NCBI GenBank assembly: GCA_021818505.1
Contig: JAKADX010000034.1
Location: 1-45,088 of the forward strand
Length of the DNA stretch: 45,088 nucleotides
From: Pseudomonadota bacterium
GTDB taxonomy: Bacteria; Pseudomonadota; Alphaproteobacteria; Acetobacterales; Acetobacteraceae
Direction of reading: 5' to 3'
The position numbers and the translations under genes were made by a program. This document shows, piece after piece, positions 17,585 through 26,728 of this stretch. How positions within the stretch are numbered: the stretch's first letter is position 1; the number at the start of each line of letters is the position of its first letter. The notes under the pieces were generated by a model. The model had not been told where the DNA came from. It did not search any database and saw only the letters and a program-made list of their open reading frames with translations.

Positions 17585-18867
17585 GCGCCCGTCCCCTGAC
17601 CCCCACCGCGGCGCTGCGCGATGCGGCGCTCTCGACCCTGGTCGCGTTCGGTCTGTTCTGCGCGCTGATCGGGCTGAAGCTGACCCCCACCGACGCCGGC
17701 ATGAAGCTGACCGATCGACCGGCGGCGCTCGCGATCATTCTCGGCGCGGTGTTCGTGGGTCGGCTGCTGATGCTGGGCTGGCGGGCATGGCGGCCGGCCG
17801 GCACGCCCTCGCCGCGCCTGCTGGCCGAGGGCGTCACGCGCGCCGGACGCTATGTCGGGCCCGTCTTCCTGCTGCTCGCGCTGACCCTGCCGCTCTACAG
17901 CGGGCGCTACGTGATCGATGTCGGCATCCTGGTGCTCACTTACGTGATGCTCGGTTGGGGGCTGAACATCGTGGTCGGGCTGGCCGGGCTGCTCGACCTC
18001 GGATACGTCGCCTTCTATGCCGTCGGCGCCTATTCCTACGCGCTGATCTCCACCACCTTCCATGTCGGGTTCTGGACGGCGCTGCCGGTGGCCGGGCTGC
18101 TCGCCGCCTGCTGGGGCGTCATGCTCGGCTTTCCGGTGCTGCGGCTGCGCGGCGACTATCTCGCCATCGTGACGCTGGCGTTCGGCGAGATCATCCGCGT
18201 CGTGCTGATCAACTGGACCAACTTCACCGGCGGCCCCAACGGCGTCTCCGACATCCCGCGTCCGACGCTGTTCGGGCTGAAATTCACCGGCAGCGGCGAT
18301 CCCGACACCTTCGCCGCGTTCTTCCACGTGCCCTACAGCGTCACGCAGCGTTTCGTGTTCCTCTACTACGTCATCCTCGGTCTCGCCCTGCTCACCAACT
18401 GGGTGTCGCTGCGGCTGCGCCGGCTGCCGCTCGGCCGCGCGTGGGAGGCGCTGCGCGAGGATGAGATCGCCTGCCGCGCGCTCGGCATCAACGTCACCAT
18501 CACCAAGCTCACCGCTTTCGCCATGGGCGCGCTGTTCGGCGGGTTCGCCGGCGCATTCTTCGCGACCCGGCAGGGTTTCGTCAGTCCCGAGAGTTTCACC
18601 TTCATCGAAAGCGCGCTGGTGCTTTCGATCGTGGTGCTGGGCGGGCTCGGGAGCCAGCTCGGTGTGGCGCTGGCAGCCCTGGTGATGATCGGTGGCACCG
18701 AGCTGTTTCGCGATTTCGCCGAATACCGCATGCTGATTTTCGGGGTTGCCCTGGTGGTGATGATGGTGCTGCGACCGCGCGGCCTGGTCTCCGGCCGCAC
18801 GCCTTCGATCGCGCTCGGCGCGCGCAAGCAGATTGCCGCTGAACTGGTGGCGCAGGGGCGTGGCTGA
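17581..18867 (+). CDS. livM: Branched-chain amino-acid ABC transporter permease LivM
   Basis: This 428-residue permease is longer than LivH. An N-terminal extension with two helices (TLVAFGLFCALIGLKL, ALAIILGAVFVGRLLML) corresponds to the DUF3382 domain of long LivM proteins. The core follows: NIVVGLAGLLDLGYVAFYAVGAYSYAL, VLRLRGDYLAIVTLAFGEIIRVVL, ALREDEIACRALGINVTITKLTAFAMGALFGGFAGAFFA (written here as consecutive blocks). It pairs with LivH to form the channel. The start overlaps the livH stop by four bases. The C-terminal frame runs to within eight bases of the livG start. Confidence 0.95.
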
Positions 18868-18874
18868 GGGCGCC

Positions 18875-19714
18875 ATGGCTGAGCCGGCGAAACTGCTCGA
18901 TGTCGAACACCTGACCATGCGCTTCGGCGGCCTGACCGCCGTCAGCGATCTCAGCTTCGTTGCCCGCGCCGGCGAGATCACCGCCGTCATCGGTCCCAAC
19001 GGCGCGGGCAAGACCACGGTGTTCAACTGCATCACCGGCTTCTACCGCCCCACCTCCGGCAGTCTGGCGCTTGCCCATGCCGACGGACGCCGCTACGCGC
19101 TGGAGGCGCTGCCGGGGCACCGCATCGCGCGCCATGCGAAGGTGGCGCGCACGTTCCAGAACATCCGCCTGTTCGCCGGCATGACGGTGCTGGAGAACCT
19201 GATGGTGGCGCAGCACAACGTGCTGATGCCCTCGGTCGCCAACGGTCTATTGGCGGTGTTCGGCCTCGGCGGCTATCGCAGGACCGAGCGCGCGGCGGTG
19301 GAAAAGGCCACGTTCTGGCTCCAGGCGATCGACCTGCTCAAGCGCGCCGACGACCCCGCCGGCTCGCTGCCCTACGGCGCACAGCGGCGGCTGGAGATCG
19401 CGCGCGCGATGTGCACCGACCCGGTGCTGCTGTGCCTGGATGAACCTGCTGCCGGCCTCAATCCGCGCGAGAGCGAGGAGCTGTCCGAGCTGCTGCGCCG
19501 CATCCGCGCCGACGGCTGCTCGATCCTGCTGATCGAGCATGACATGGGCGTGGTCATGCGCATCTCCGACCACATCGTCGTGCTCGACCATGGCAAGAAG
19601 ATCAGCGACGGCGCGCCGGCCGCGGTGCGCGCCGATCCGCGCGTGATCGCCGCCTATCTCGGCGAGGGCGACGAGGACGAGGAGCCGGCGCCGCTCGCCG
19701 CGGGTGTGGGCTGA
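18875..19714 (+). CDS. livG: Branched-chain amino-acid ABC transporter ATPase LivG
   Basis: This 279-residue cytoplasmic ATPase has Walker A GPNGAGKTT, Q-loop region RTFQNIRLF, signature LPYGAQRRLEIARAM and Walker B LLCLDEPAAGLNP, with the switch histidine in LLIEHDMGVVM. The signature reads PYGAQ in place of LSGGQ, which is normal for LivG. ATG 18875 was chosen over the in-frame GTG at 18860 because the family starts just before LLDVEHLTMRFGG and GAGGG lies in front. The C-terminus is acidic (GEGDEDEEPAP). It dimerises with LivF below the LivHM channel. Confidence 0.95.
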   Translation: MAEPAKLLDVEHLTMRFGGLTAVSDLSFVARAGEITAVIGPNGAGKTTVFNCITGFYRPTSGSLALAHADGRRYALEALPGHRIARHAKVARTFQNIRLFAGMTVLENLMVAQHNVLMPSVANGLLAVFGLGGYRRTERAAVEKATFWLQAIDLLKRADDPAGSLPYGAQRRLEIARAMCTDPVLLCLDEPAAGLNPRESEELSELLRRIRADGCSILLIEHDMGVVMRISDHIVVLDHGKKISDGAPAAVRADPRVIAAYLGEGDEDEEPAPLAAGVG

Positions 19715-20433
19715 TGCCGGCGCTGCTGCGCCTCGAGGGCGTGACCGCCTTCTACGGCGCCATCCAGGCGCTCAAGGGTGTCGATCTGGAGGTCAACCAG
19801 GGCGAGATCGTCACGTTGATCGGCGCCAACGGTGCCGGCAAATCGACGTTGATGATGACGATCTGCGGCACGCCGCGCGCGCGCCACGGCAGCATCCGCT
19901 ATGACGGCCAGGACATCACGCAGCTCGCCACGCACGAGATCATGCGCCGCGGGCTGGCGCAGTCGCCGGAAGGGCGGCGCATCTTCCCGCGCATGACGGT
20001 GCATGAGAACCTGTTGATGGGCGCACGTGGACACAAACCGGCCGAGGCCGAGGCGGCGATGGCGGAGGTGTTCGCGCTGTTCCCGCGCCTGAAGGAACGC
20101 CTCGCGCAGCGCGGCGGCACGCTTTCGGGCGGCGAGCAGCAGATGCTGGCAATCGGGCGCGCGCTGATGAGCCGCCCGCGCCTGCTGCTGCTGGACGAGC
20201 CGAGCCTGGGGCTGGCGCCGCTGGTGGTGCGGCAGATCTTCGGCGCCATCCGCGAGTTGAACCGCGCCACCGGCCTGACCGTGCTCCTGGTCGAGCAGAA
20301 CGCCTTTCAGGCGCTGCGGCTCGCACATCGCGGCTACGTGCTGGTCAACGGCGCCATCACCATGGCCGGCACCGGCGCGGACCTCCTGGCACGGCCGGAG
20401 ATCCGCGCGGCGTATCTGGAAGGCGGGCACTGA
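19714..20433 (+). CDS. livF: Branched-chain amino-acid ABC transporter ATPase LivF
   Basis: This 239-residue ATPase has Walker A GANGAGKST, LAQSPEGRRIFPRMTVHENL, signature LSGGEQQMLAIGRALM, Walker B LLLLDEPSLGLAP and switch region VLLVEQNAFQAL. The start codon shares one base with the livG stop (TGATG). This is the last gene of livHMGF; the binding protein is encoded separately at 21502. LivF and LivG form the heterodimeric motor of the uptake system. Confidence 0.96.
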   Translation: MPALLRLEGVTAFYGAIQALKGVDLEVNQGEIVTLIGANGAGKSTLMMTICGTPRARHGSIRYDGQDITQLATHEIMRRGLAQSPEGRRIFPRMTVHENLLMGARGHKPAEAEAAMAEVFALFPRLKERLAQRGGTLSGGEQQMLAIGRALMSRPRLLLLDEPSLGLAPLVVRQIFGAIRELNRATGLTVLLVEQNAFQALRLAHRGYVLVNGAITMAGTGADLLARPEIRAAYLEGGH

Positions 20434-20443
20434 GGCGCCCGCC
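20422..20443 (+). terminator. Hairpin across the livF stop codon
   Basis: GGCGGGC (20422-20428) and GCCCGCC (20437-20443) can pair over an eight-base loop that contains the livF stop codon. The next gene comes from the other strand 25 bases further on. No T-run follows, so the terminator role is inferred from position. Confidence 0.35.
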
Positions 20444-20457
20444 GCGGATACACGACC

Positions 20458-21348
20458 CTACCGCTTGAGACCCGCGTCCGCCGCGGCGCCGAGCGAGATC
20501 GCCGTCCAGTCCAGATCCTCCCGCCCCTGTGCCATCGCGGCAAGGAAACGGTCGCGCAGCACCGAGGCGAACGGCAGCGGCACGCGCTGGTCCTGCCCGG
20601 CCGCCAGCGCCAGCCCGACATCCTTGGCCCCCAGCGCCAGCTTGAACCCGGGCGGGCTGAAAGCGCGGTCGAGGATGAAACGGCCGTAGTTGGTATGGAT
20701 CGTGCCGGCGAACAGCGTGCGCGTCATCAGGTCGTGCCAGATGCGGCCATCGACGCCGCTTTTCTCCAACAGCGCGAAAGCCTCGCTCATCGCCTCCATC
20801 GCCGATGCGATCAGGAAGTTGCCGGCAAGCTTGCCGGTGGGGGCGGCGTCCGGTGCCTCGCCGATATCGATCACGCCCTGCCCGATCGCCTCCAGCACCG
20901 CGCGTGCCCGCTGTTTCGCGTCGGCGGCACCGGATTGCAGGATCCACAGCTTGCCGGAGGCCGCGGCGTCGGGACGGCCGAACACCGGGGCGGCGACGAA
21001 GTGGCTGCCGCGCGCGCCGTGGCGCTCGGCCAGGCTGCGCGCCAGCGTCGGGCTCACCGTGCTCATCGAGACGTGCACGCCGTCGCGACCGAGCCGGCCG
21101 ATGAGCCCGTGCTCACCGCCGGTCACCGCCTCCAGCGCGGCATCGTTGGCGACCATGGTGATCACCACGCCGTCCGGCGCGGCAGCGTCGGCGGGGTTTG
21201 CCGCCCGCCGGGCGCCACGCGCGACCAGGGCGTCGGCGGCGCTGGCGGTGCGGTTCCAGACCGCGACGCTGTAACCCTGGTCCAGCAGGCGGCTGGCGAT
21301 GCCGCCGCCCATGCCGCCCAGTCCGATCACGCCGATTTCCGCTGCCAT
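20458..21348 (-). CDS. NAD(P)-dependent beta-hydroxyacid dehydrogenase (HIBADH family)
   Basis: This 296-residue oxidoreductase is of the 3-hydroxyisobutyrate dehydrogenase/tartronate-semialdehyde reductase family. The N-terminal Rossmann motif is IGVIGLGGMGGGIASRLL with WNRT at the cofactor-specificity site. The substrate loop VSMSTVSPTLARSLAERH and AAPVFGRPDAAASGKL follow. The catalytic lysine lies in APTGKLAGNFLIASAMEAMSEAF. GGGAG stands eight bases before the ATG. It is inserted on the opposite strand between livHMGF and livK. HIBADH itself acts in valine breakdown, which would suit a branched-chain locus, but the exact substrate is not certain from sequence. Confidence 0.88.
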   Translation of the reverse strand: MAAEIGVIGLGGMGGGIASRLLDQGYSVAVWNRTASAADALVARGARRAANPADAAAPDGVVITMVANDAALEAVTGGEHGLIGRLGRDGVHVSMSTVSPTLARSLAERHGARGSHFVAAPVFGRPDAAASGKLWILQSGAADAKQRARAVLEAIGQGVIDIGEAPDAAPTGKLAGNFLIASAMEAMSEAFALLEKSGVDGRIWHDLMTRTLFAGTIHTNYGRFILDRAFSPPGFKLALGAKDVGLALAAGQDQRVPLPFASVLRDRFLAAMAQGREDLDWTAISLGAAADAGLKR

Positions 21349-21501
21349 CGCACCACTCCCCCTGCCGGTCGGCGCGGACCCTCGGCGGGCGCGCGCCGGC
21401 CGTCAAGCCGCCAGGGGCTTCCCGCGCCCGATCCTTGCGCCTAGGCTGCATACCAGCCGCGCGGCTTGGCGCGGTCTCACACACTGCGGGGAAACAAATC
21501 G

Positions 21502-22611
21502 ATGTTGAGACGGACTGTGTTCGTCGGCGCGGCGGCTTTGACGGCCGCGCTGCTGCTCGCCGCGGGGCCAGCCAGCGCACAAGTCAAGGTCGCGACCGCC
21601 GGCCCGATTACCGGTGAGTATGCCAGCTTCGGCAAGCAGATGAAGGACGGGGCGGAGATGGCCGTCGCCGACATCAATGCCAAAGGCGGCGTGCTCGGCC
21701 AGAAACTGGCGCTTGAGGTCGGCGACGATGCCTGCGACCCCAAGCAGGCGGTATCGGTCGCCAACAAATTCGCCGGCGACGGGGTGAAGTTCGTGGACGG
21801 GCATTTCTGCTCGTCAAGCTCGATCCCGGCCAGCAAGGTCTATACCGAGGAAGGTATCCTGCAGATCACGCCGGCCTCGACCAACCCGAAATTCACCGAC
21901 GATGGCTCGTGGAACACCTTCCGCACCTGCGGACGTGACGACCAGCAGGGCCAGGTCGCCGGGCACACGATCGCCACCGAGTTCAAGGACCGCAACGTCG
22001 CGATCCTGCACGACAACACGACCTACGGCAAAGGCATCGCCGACGAGACCAAGAAGTACATGAACGCCGAAGGCAAGAAGGAGGTCATGTATCAGGCCTA
22101 CGTCCCCGGCGAGCATGACTACACAGCGCTGGTCAGCCGGCTCAAGGAAGCCAAGATCAACCTGGTGTATTTCGGAGGTTACCATTCCGAGATCGGGCTG
22201 ATCGTCCGTCAGGCCAAGGAGCAGGGCCTGCAGGCGACGTTCCTCGGTCCCGACAGCCTGGTCACCAAAGAGTTCTGGCAGATCGCCGGCCCGGCGGGCG
22301 AGGGCGTGATGATGACCTTCCCCTCCGACCCGCGTAACCGCCCGACCGCGGCCGAGGTGGTGAAGGAATTCAAGGCCAAGGGGATCGATCCCGAGGGCTA
22401 CGTGCTCTACACCTACGCCGCCATGCAGGTCTTCGCCGACGCGGCGACGAAGGCAAAGACCACGGACCCGAAGAAAGTGGCCGAGATGATCAAGTCCGGC
22501 GGCCCCTGGCACACCGTGCTCGGCGACCTCTCCTATGACAAGAAGGGCGACGTGACCAAGGCCGACTATGTCTGGTACATCTGGCACGATGGCAACTACA
22601 GCCAGATGTGA
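21502..22611 (+). CDS. livK: Branched-chain amino-acid ABC transporter substrate-binding protein
   Basis: This 369-residue periplasmic binding protein has a signal peptide (MLRRTVFVGAAALTAALLLA...) with cleavage after PASA, ahead of QVKVATAGPITGEYASFGKQMKDGAE. Further family blocks are GDDACDPKQAVSVANKF, GHFCSSSSIPASKVY, the ligand-binding TPASTNPKFTD, FRTCGRDDQQGQVAG and YVLYTYAAMQVFADA. The cysteine pair in DDACD and GHFCS matches the disulfide known in LivJ/LivK. ATG 21502 follows GGGGAA at a suitable distance. It serves the LivHMGF membrane complex and has its own promoter, since a minus-strand gene separates it from them. Confidence 0.93.
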   Translation: MLRRTVFVGAAALTAALLLAAGPASAQVKVATAGPITGEYASFGKQMKDGAEMAVADINAKGGVLGQKLALEVGDDACDPKQAVSVANKFAGDGVKFVDGHFCSSSSIPASKVYTEEGILQITPASTNPKFTDDGSWNTFRTCGRDDQQGQVAGHTIATEFKDRNVAILHDNTTYGKGIADETKKYMNAEGKKEVMYQAYVPGEHDYTALVSRLKEAKINLVYFGGYHSEIGLIVRQAKEQGLQATFLGPDSLVTKEFWQIAGPAGEGVMMTFPSDPRNRPTAAEVVKEFKAKGIDPEGYVLYTYAAMQVFADAATKAKTTDPKKVAEMIKSGGPWHTVLGDLSYDKKGDVTKADYVWYIWHDGNYSQM

Positions 22612-22629
22612 GGGTTCGTGACGCCAACT

Positions 22630-22650
22630 CTCTCCCGCATTGCGGCAGAG
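22630..22650 (+). terminator. Imperfect hairpin after livK
   Basis: CTCT-C-CCGC and GCGG-C-AGAG pair around an ATT loop with one C/C mismatch. It lies about 20 bases after the livK stop, in a convergent gap with the flavin reductase gene. It is a plausible but weak terminator, as there is no T-run. Confidence 0.3.
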
Positions 22651-22700
22651 GGCGAATAGTGCAGGTTGCTTAGGTACGGTCGGCCGGCCGCCGTCCCGTC

Positions 22701-23195
22701 TCAGGCGGGCAGCGGCCGGCGCACCGGATGGTATCCACGGCCGAAATAGATCAGCCCGTCATGCCCCGAGCCGTGGCGGATCGCCAGGACGTGGCCGAAG
22801 ATGACGCTGTGCGTGCCGATCTCCGTAACCTGGGCGATGCGGCAGTCGAAGGACACCACCGCCCCTTGCAGCGCCGGCGCGCCGGTCGCCAGCGTGTCCC
22901 AGGTGCCGGCGGCGAACCGCGCCTCGGTATCCGGCTCGCCGCCGCCGAACAGGGCCGAGATCTCCTCCTGCCCTGCCGCCAGCGTGTTCACGCACAGCAC
23001 CCCGTTGGCGAGCAGGCTGGGGTGGCTCTCGTTGCGGCGGTTGACGCAGACCAGCAGCGTCGGCGGGTTGTCGGTCACGCTGCAGACGGCCGAGGCGGTG
23101 AAGCCGCGCCGCCCGGCCGGACCGTCGGTCGTCACCACGCTGACCGCCGCGCCGAAGCGCGCCATCGCGTCGCGAAAGCTCTGCCGCGTCACCAC
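22701..23195 (-). CDS. Flavin reductase family protein (RutF/HpaC-like)
   Basis: This 164-residue FMN-binding split-barrel protein reduces flavin with NAD(P)H to feed a partner monooxygenase. Family blocks are FRDAMARFGAAVSVVTTDG, GFTASAVCSVTDNPPTLLVCVNR, LCVNTLAAGQEEISALF, FDCRIAQVTEIGTHSVIFGHV and LIYFGRGYHPV. Two adjacent GTG codons (23193-23195 and 23190-23192) precede TRQSFRDAM, and GAGG lies about seven bases upstream. The longer frame beginning at 23279 has no family support. No oxygenase partner is adjacent; the flanking genes are livK and an MFS transporter on the other strand. Confidence 0.87.
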   Translation of the reverse strand: MVTRQSFRDAMARFGAAVSVVTTDGPAGRRGFTASAVCSVTDNPPTLLVCVNRRNESHPSLLANGVLCVNTLAAGQEEISALFGGGEPDTEARFAAGTWDTLATGAPALQGAVVSFDCRIAQVTEIGTHSVIFGHVLAIRHGSGHDGLIYFGRGYHPVRRPLPA

Positions 23196-23297
23196 GCCGC
23201 GCCTCGTCCCCACTGCTGCCGTCCATCGTAACTGGCCTGTACCCCGGCGCGAAACAAGAAGGCGACCTTCCGCACACAATCATGGCCGGACCGGCGC

Positions 23298-24572
23298 ATG
23301 AGTGCTGCGCGGAGGGACGCGTTGGCCGCCGCCGACCAAACGCTACGCAGTCTGACCTCGCTGAATTTCGCCATCGCCGCGATGCAGGCCGGCTTCGGAC
23401 CGTTCATCTCGGTGCGGCTGACGGCGAGCGGCTGGAACCCGGCCGAGATCGGCTTCGCGCTGAGCGCCGCCCTGATCGCCTCGGTGATCGCGCAGGTGCC
23501 GTCCGGCATCGTCATCGACCTGTTCGGCGCCCGGCGCAGCCTCACCGCCACCGCCATTCTTGCCAGCATCGCGGCGCTGCTGATGCTGTCGCTCGCTCCC
23601 GGCTTCGCACTGGTGCTGGCGGCGCAGATCGTGCAGGGCAGCGCGGGAGTCGGGCTGTCGCTGGCAGTGACGGCGATCACGCTCAGCGTCTGTCACCAGG
23701 CGGTCCTGGGCGAGCGTCTCGGCCGCAACGTCCGCGCCGCCGCGATCGGTGCCGCCGGCGGCAGCGCGTTGCTCGGCGCGGTGGCAAGCTGGGTATCGCC
23801 CGAGGCCGCCTTCGTCCTCGCTGCCGCCTTCGGCGTGCCGGCGCTGCTGGCGCTGCGCGGCATCGCCCCGGCCGATATCGCCACCGCCGACCGTCGCACC
23901 GGCCATCACACCGCGCCGCCGCCGCGCGCCCGCCGCTCGCCCCCGGTCCCGGCGCACCGGCTGCTGCGCGATCGCGGCATGGTGGCGCTGCTCGGCGTCA
24001 CGGCGCTGTTCCAGTTTGCCAATGCCAGCCTGCTGCCCCTGGTCGCCACCGCCTACACCCACGCGGCGGGCACGCGCGCCGGGCTGGTCACCGCCGCGGC
24101 GGTGATCGGACCGCAACTCCTGGCCGCGCTGCTGTCGCCCTATGTCGGCCGCGCCGCCAACCTGCACGGGCGGCGGCTCGTGCTGATGCTGGGTCTCGCG
24201 GCGGTGCCGCTGCGCGCGGCCGGATTCGCGGTCGGCGGCGCGATCGGGCCGATGCTGGCGGTGCAGTTGCTCGACGGGGTCAGCGCCGCCGTGATTGGCG
24301 TGATGGTGCCGCTGATCGCCGCCGACGTGACCCATCGCGGCGGGCGGTTCAATTTCGCCCTCGGCACTGCCGGGCTGGTCGGCGCGCTCGGCGCCTCGCT
24401 GGGCACCTCGCTCTCCGGCGGCATCGCGCTGCATGCCGGCCTGCCGGTGGCCTTCCTCTCCCTTGCGGTCGCGGGACTCGGCGCCATCCTCGTTGCATGG
24501 GCGTGGCTGCCCGAAACCGCGCAACTGCCGGCGTCGCTGCCCGCGCCGTCGGAAGGGGGAGTTATCGCATGA
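23298..24572 (+). CDS. Major facilitator superfamily transporter
   Basis: This 424-residue inner-membrane carrier has about twelve hydrophobic segments in two halves, separated by a basic loop (RRTGHHTAPPPRARRSPPVP). The conserved loop between helices 2 and 3 appears as GIVIDLFGARRSLTATAIL. The fold resembles small sugar- or drug-exporter types of the family. The stop codon overlaps the start of the debranching-type glycosidase (ATGA), so the two proteins are translationally coupled. A role in moving a saccharide or glycoside across the membrane is a context inference only. Confidence 0.87.
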   Translation: MSAARRDALAAADQTLRSLTSLNFAIAAMQAGFGPFISVRLTASGWNPAEIGFALSAALIASVIAQVPSGIVIDLFGARRSLTATAILASIAALLMLSLAPGFALVLAAQIVQGSAGVGLSLAVTAITLSVCHQAVLGERLGRNVRAAAIGAAGGSALLGAVASWVSPEAAFVLAAAFGVPALLALRGIAPADIATADRRTGHHTAPPPRARRSPPVPAHRLLRDRGMVALLGVTALFQFANASLLPLVATAYTHAAGTRAGLVTAAAVIGPQLLAALLSPYVGRAANLHGRRLVLMLGLAAVPLRAAGFAVGGAIGPMLAVQLLDGVSAAVIGVMVPLIAADVTHRGGRFNFALGTAGLVGALGASLGTSLSGGIALHAGLPVAFLSLAVAGLGAILVAWAWLPETAQLPASLPAPSEGGVIA

Positions 24573-26710
24573 GCCTCGAAGTCCAGGTCGGCACGCCACA
24601 CCTCGCGATCCACCAGGGCCAGACCGTGTGGCTCTCCGACCCGGACGGGCAGCTCGTGCCGGGGACCGAGCGTGGCCTGCTGTTCCGCGACACCCGCCTG
24701 ATCAGTTCGTGGCGCCTCCTTGCCAACGGCGCGCCCTGGCTGCTCGTGAACGGCGGCGCCACATCGCACTACGCCACGCGCGTGTTCCTCACCAACCCCG
24801 TGATTCCCGCGCAGGACGGCGACATCCCGGCGAGCACCCTCAGCCTGATGCTCGGCCGTTGGGTGGAGGAGGGCATCCACGAGGATCTCGACATCACCAA
24901 TCATGGCGCCGGCCGCGCGCGCTTCAACCTGGAGCTGGTGCTGCGCTCGGACTTCGCCGATCTGTTCGAGATCAAGTCCGGCCGCATCGTGCGCCGCGGC
25001 CGCATCGCCACCGAGTGGTCGGAGGCGGCGCAGACGCTGCGCAGCGAATACCGCAACGACGATTTCTTCCGCGGCCTCACGCTGACCGCCGACGCCGACA
25101 GCGCCGCGGTACTCGCCAACGGCCGGCTGAGTTTCGAGATCGACCTGGCGCCGGGCGCAACCTGGCACGCCTGCCTGCTCACCGATCTGCACGACGGCGC
25201 GCAGACGCTGCGCGCGCCGGCCGGCTGCATGCAGGACAGCCATGATTCGGAGGTGGCGCGGCGCCTGGACCTGTGGCGGCGGGAGACGCTGAAGCTGCGG
25301 ACGTCCAACGAGGAGTTCTACCGCTACTATCATCAGGCGGTGGACGACATGGCGGCGCTGCGGATGCCCGTCGTGCTGGACGGGCATTCGGAGCTGATGC
25401 CGGCCGCCGGCCTGCCGTGGTTCGCGGCCCTGTTCGGCCGCGACAGCCTGATCGCGGCGCTGCAATGCGCGCCCGTCACCACCGGCTTCGCCGAGGGCGC
25501 GCTGGCGGTGCTCGGCCACTGGCAGGCGAGCGCGCGCGACGATGCGCGCGACGCGGAGCCGGGCAAGATCCTGCACGAACTGCGCCACGGCGAACTGGCG
25601 CATTTCCGGCTGGTGCCGCACACGCCGTACTACGGCACCGCGGATGCGACGATCCTGTATCCGATCGTGCTGCACGAAGCCTGGAGCTGGACGGGCGATC
25701 CCACGCTGCTGCAGCGGCATCTGCCGAATGCCGAAGCCTGCCTGCGCTGGATCGACGAATACGGCGACCGCGACGGCGACGGGTTCCAGGAGTACCAGAC
25801 GCGCTCTCACCAGGGCTACGAGAACATGGGCTGGAAGGATGCCGGCGACGCTGTGCTCTATCCCGACGGCAGCCGCGTGAAGGGGCCGAAGGCACTATGC
25901 GAGCTGCAGGGCTACGTGTTCGACGCCTGGACGCGCATGGCGGAGGTGTACGACGCGCTCGACCGGACCGACCGCGCCGCGCAACTGCGCGCCAGGGCGC
26001 GGGCGCTCGCCGAGCGGTTCGACGCCGCGTTCTGGGACGATGATTTCGGCGGCTTCGCCTATGCGCTGGACGGCGACAAGCGGCGCGTGCTGACCAGCGT
26101 TTCCAATGTCGGGCATTGCCTGTGGTCGGGAATCGTCAAGCCGGAGCGGGCGCAGGCGGTCGTCGAACGGTTGCTAGCCCCGGACATGTTCAGCGGCTGG
26201 GGCGTGCGCACGCTGTCGGCGCGGCACCCGGCGTACAACCCGTATTCCTACCAGAACGGCTCCGTCTGGCCGCACGACAACGGCTTCATCGCGCTCGGCT
26301 TCAAGCGTTACGGCTTCGCCGCCGAGGCGGCGCGCGTCGCCCGCGCGGTGTCCGGCGCGGCCGCGTTCTTCGCGCTGCACCAGGTGCCCGAACTATATGC
26401 GGGCCTGCCGCGCGAACTCGCGCCCTATCCGGTCCAGTATCTGGGCGCCAACGTGCCGCAGGCCTGGGCGGCCGGCTCGGTGTTCAGCTTCCTCGCCGCC
26501 CTGCTCGGGCTGCGGCCGGATGCGACGCGCGGCGTGCTGCAAGTGGACCCGACGCTGCCGCCCTGGCTGCCGGACCTGACGCTGCGCGACCTGCGCTTCC
26601 GCGGCGAGAGTTTCGAGCTGCATTTCCGGCGCATCGGCGAGACCAGCATCGTCGAGGTGATGCAGGGCGATCCCGCGAAGATCGTGCGGCCCTCGCCCGA
26701 GGGCGGCTGA
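24569..26710 (+). CDS. Glycogen-debranching-type amylo-alpha-1,6-glucosidase family protein
   Basis: This 713-residue cytoplasmic enzyme has no signal peptide. The N-terminal domain (about residues 15-215; VWLSDPDGQLVPGTERGLLFRDTRLISSW) is the GDE_N_bis fold of bacterial debranching-like proteins. The C-terminal (alpha/alpha)6 barrel contains AAGLPWFAALFGRDSLIAALQ, RHGELAHFRLVPHTPYYGTADATILYP, ENMGWKDAGDAVLYPDG and NPYSYQNGSVWPHDNGFIALGFKR (listed as separate blocks). Acidic residues in GRDS and WKDAGD are the likely catalytic or substrate-binding ones. The start is fixed by ATGA overlap with the MFS gene. No glgX, glgA or glgB neighbours exist, so the substrate may be another alpha-glucoside or oligosaccharide. 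Confidence 0.88.
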   Translation: MSLEVQVGTPHLAIHQGQTVWLSDPDGQLVPGTERGLLFRDTRLISSWRLLANGAPWLLVNGGATSHYATRVFLTNPVIPAQDGDIPASTLSLMLGRWVEEGIHEDLDITNHGAGRARFNLELVLRSDFADLFEIKSGRIVRRGRIATEWSEAAQTLRSEYRNDDFFRGLTLTADADSAAVLANGRLSFEIDLAPGATWHACLLTDLHDGAQTLRAPAGCMQDSHDSEVARRLDLWRRETLKLRTSNEEFYRYYHQAVDDMAALRMPVVLDGHSELMPAAGLPWFAALFGRDSLIAALQCAPVTTGFAEGALAVLGHWQASARDDARDAEPGKILHELRHGELAHFRLVPHTPYYGTADATILYPIVLHEAWSWTGDPTLLQRHLPNAEACLRWIDEYGDRDGDGFQEYQTRSHQGYENMGWKDAGDAVLYPDGSRVKGPKALCELQGYVFDAWTRMAEVYDALDRTDRAAQLRARARALAERFDAAFWDDDFGGFAYALDGDKRRVLTSVSNVGHCLWSGIVKPERAQAVVERLLAPDMFSGWGVRTLSARHPAYNPYSYQNGSVWPHDNGFIALGFKRYGFAAEAARVARAVSGAAAFFALHQVPELYAGLPRELAPYPVQYLGANVPQAWAAGSVFSFLAALLGLRPDATRGVLQVDPTLPPWLPDLTLRDLRFRGESFELHFRRIGETSIVEVMQGDPAKIVRPSPEGG

Positions 26711-26728
26711 CGGCCCATATTGGCCGCC

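Noticed and set aside
23282-24568. Upstream extension of the glycosidase frame through the MFS gene
   Set aside because: The extension is an out-of-frame arginine-rich reading of the MFS gene; the ATGA overlap gives the real start.
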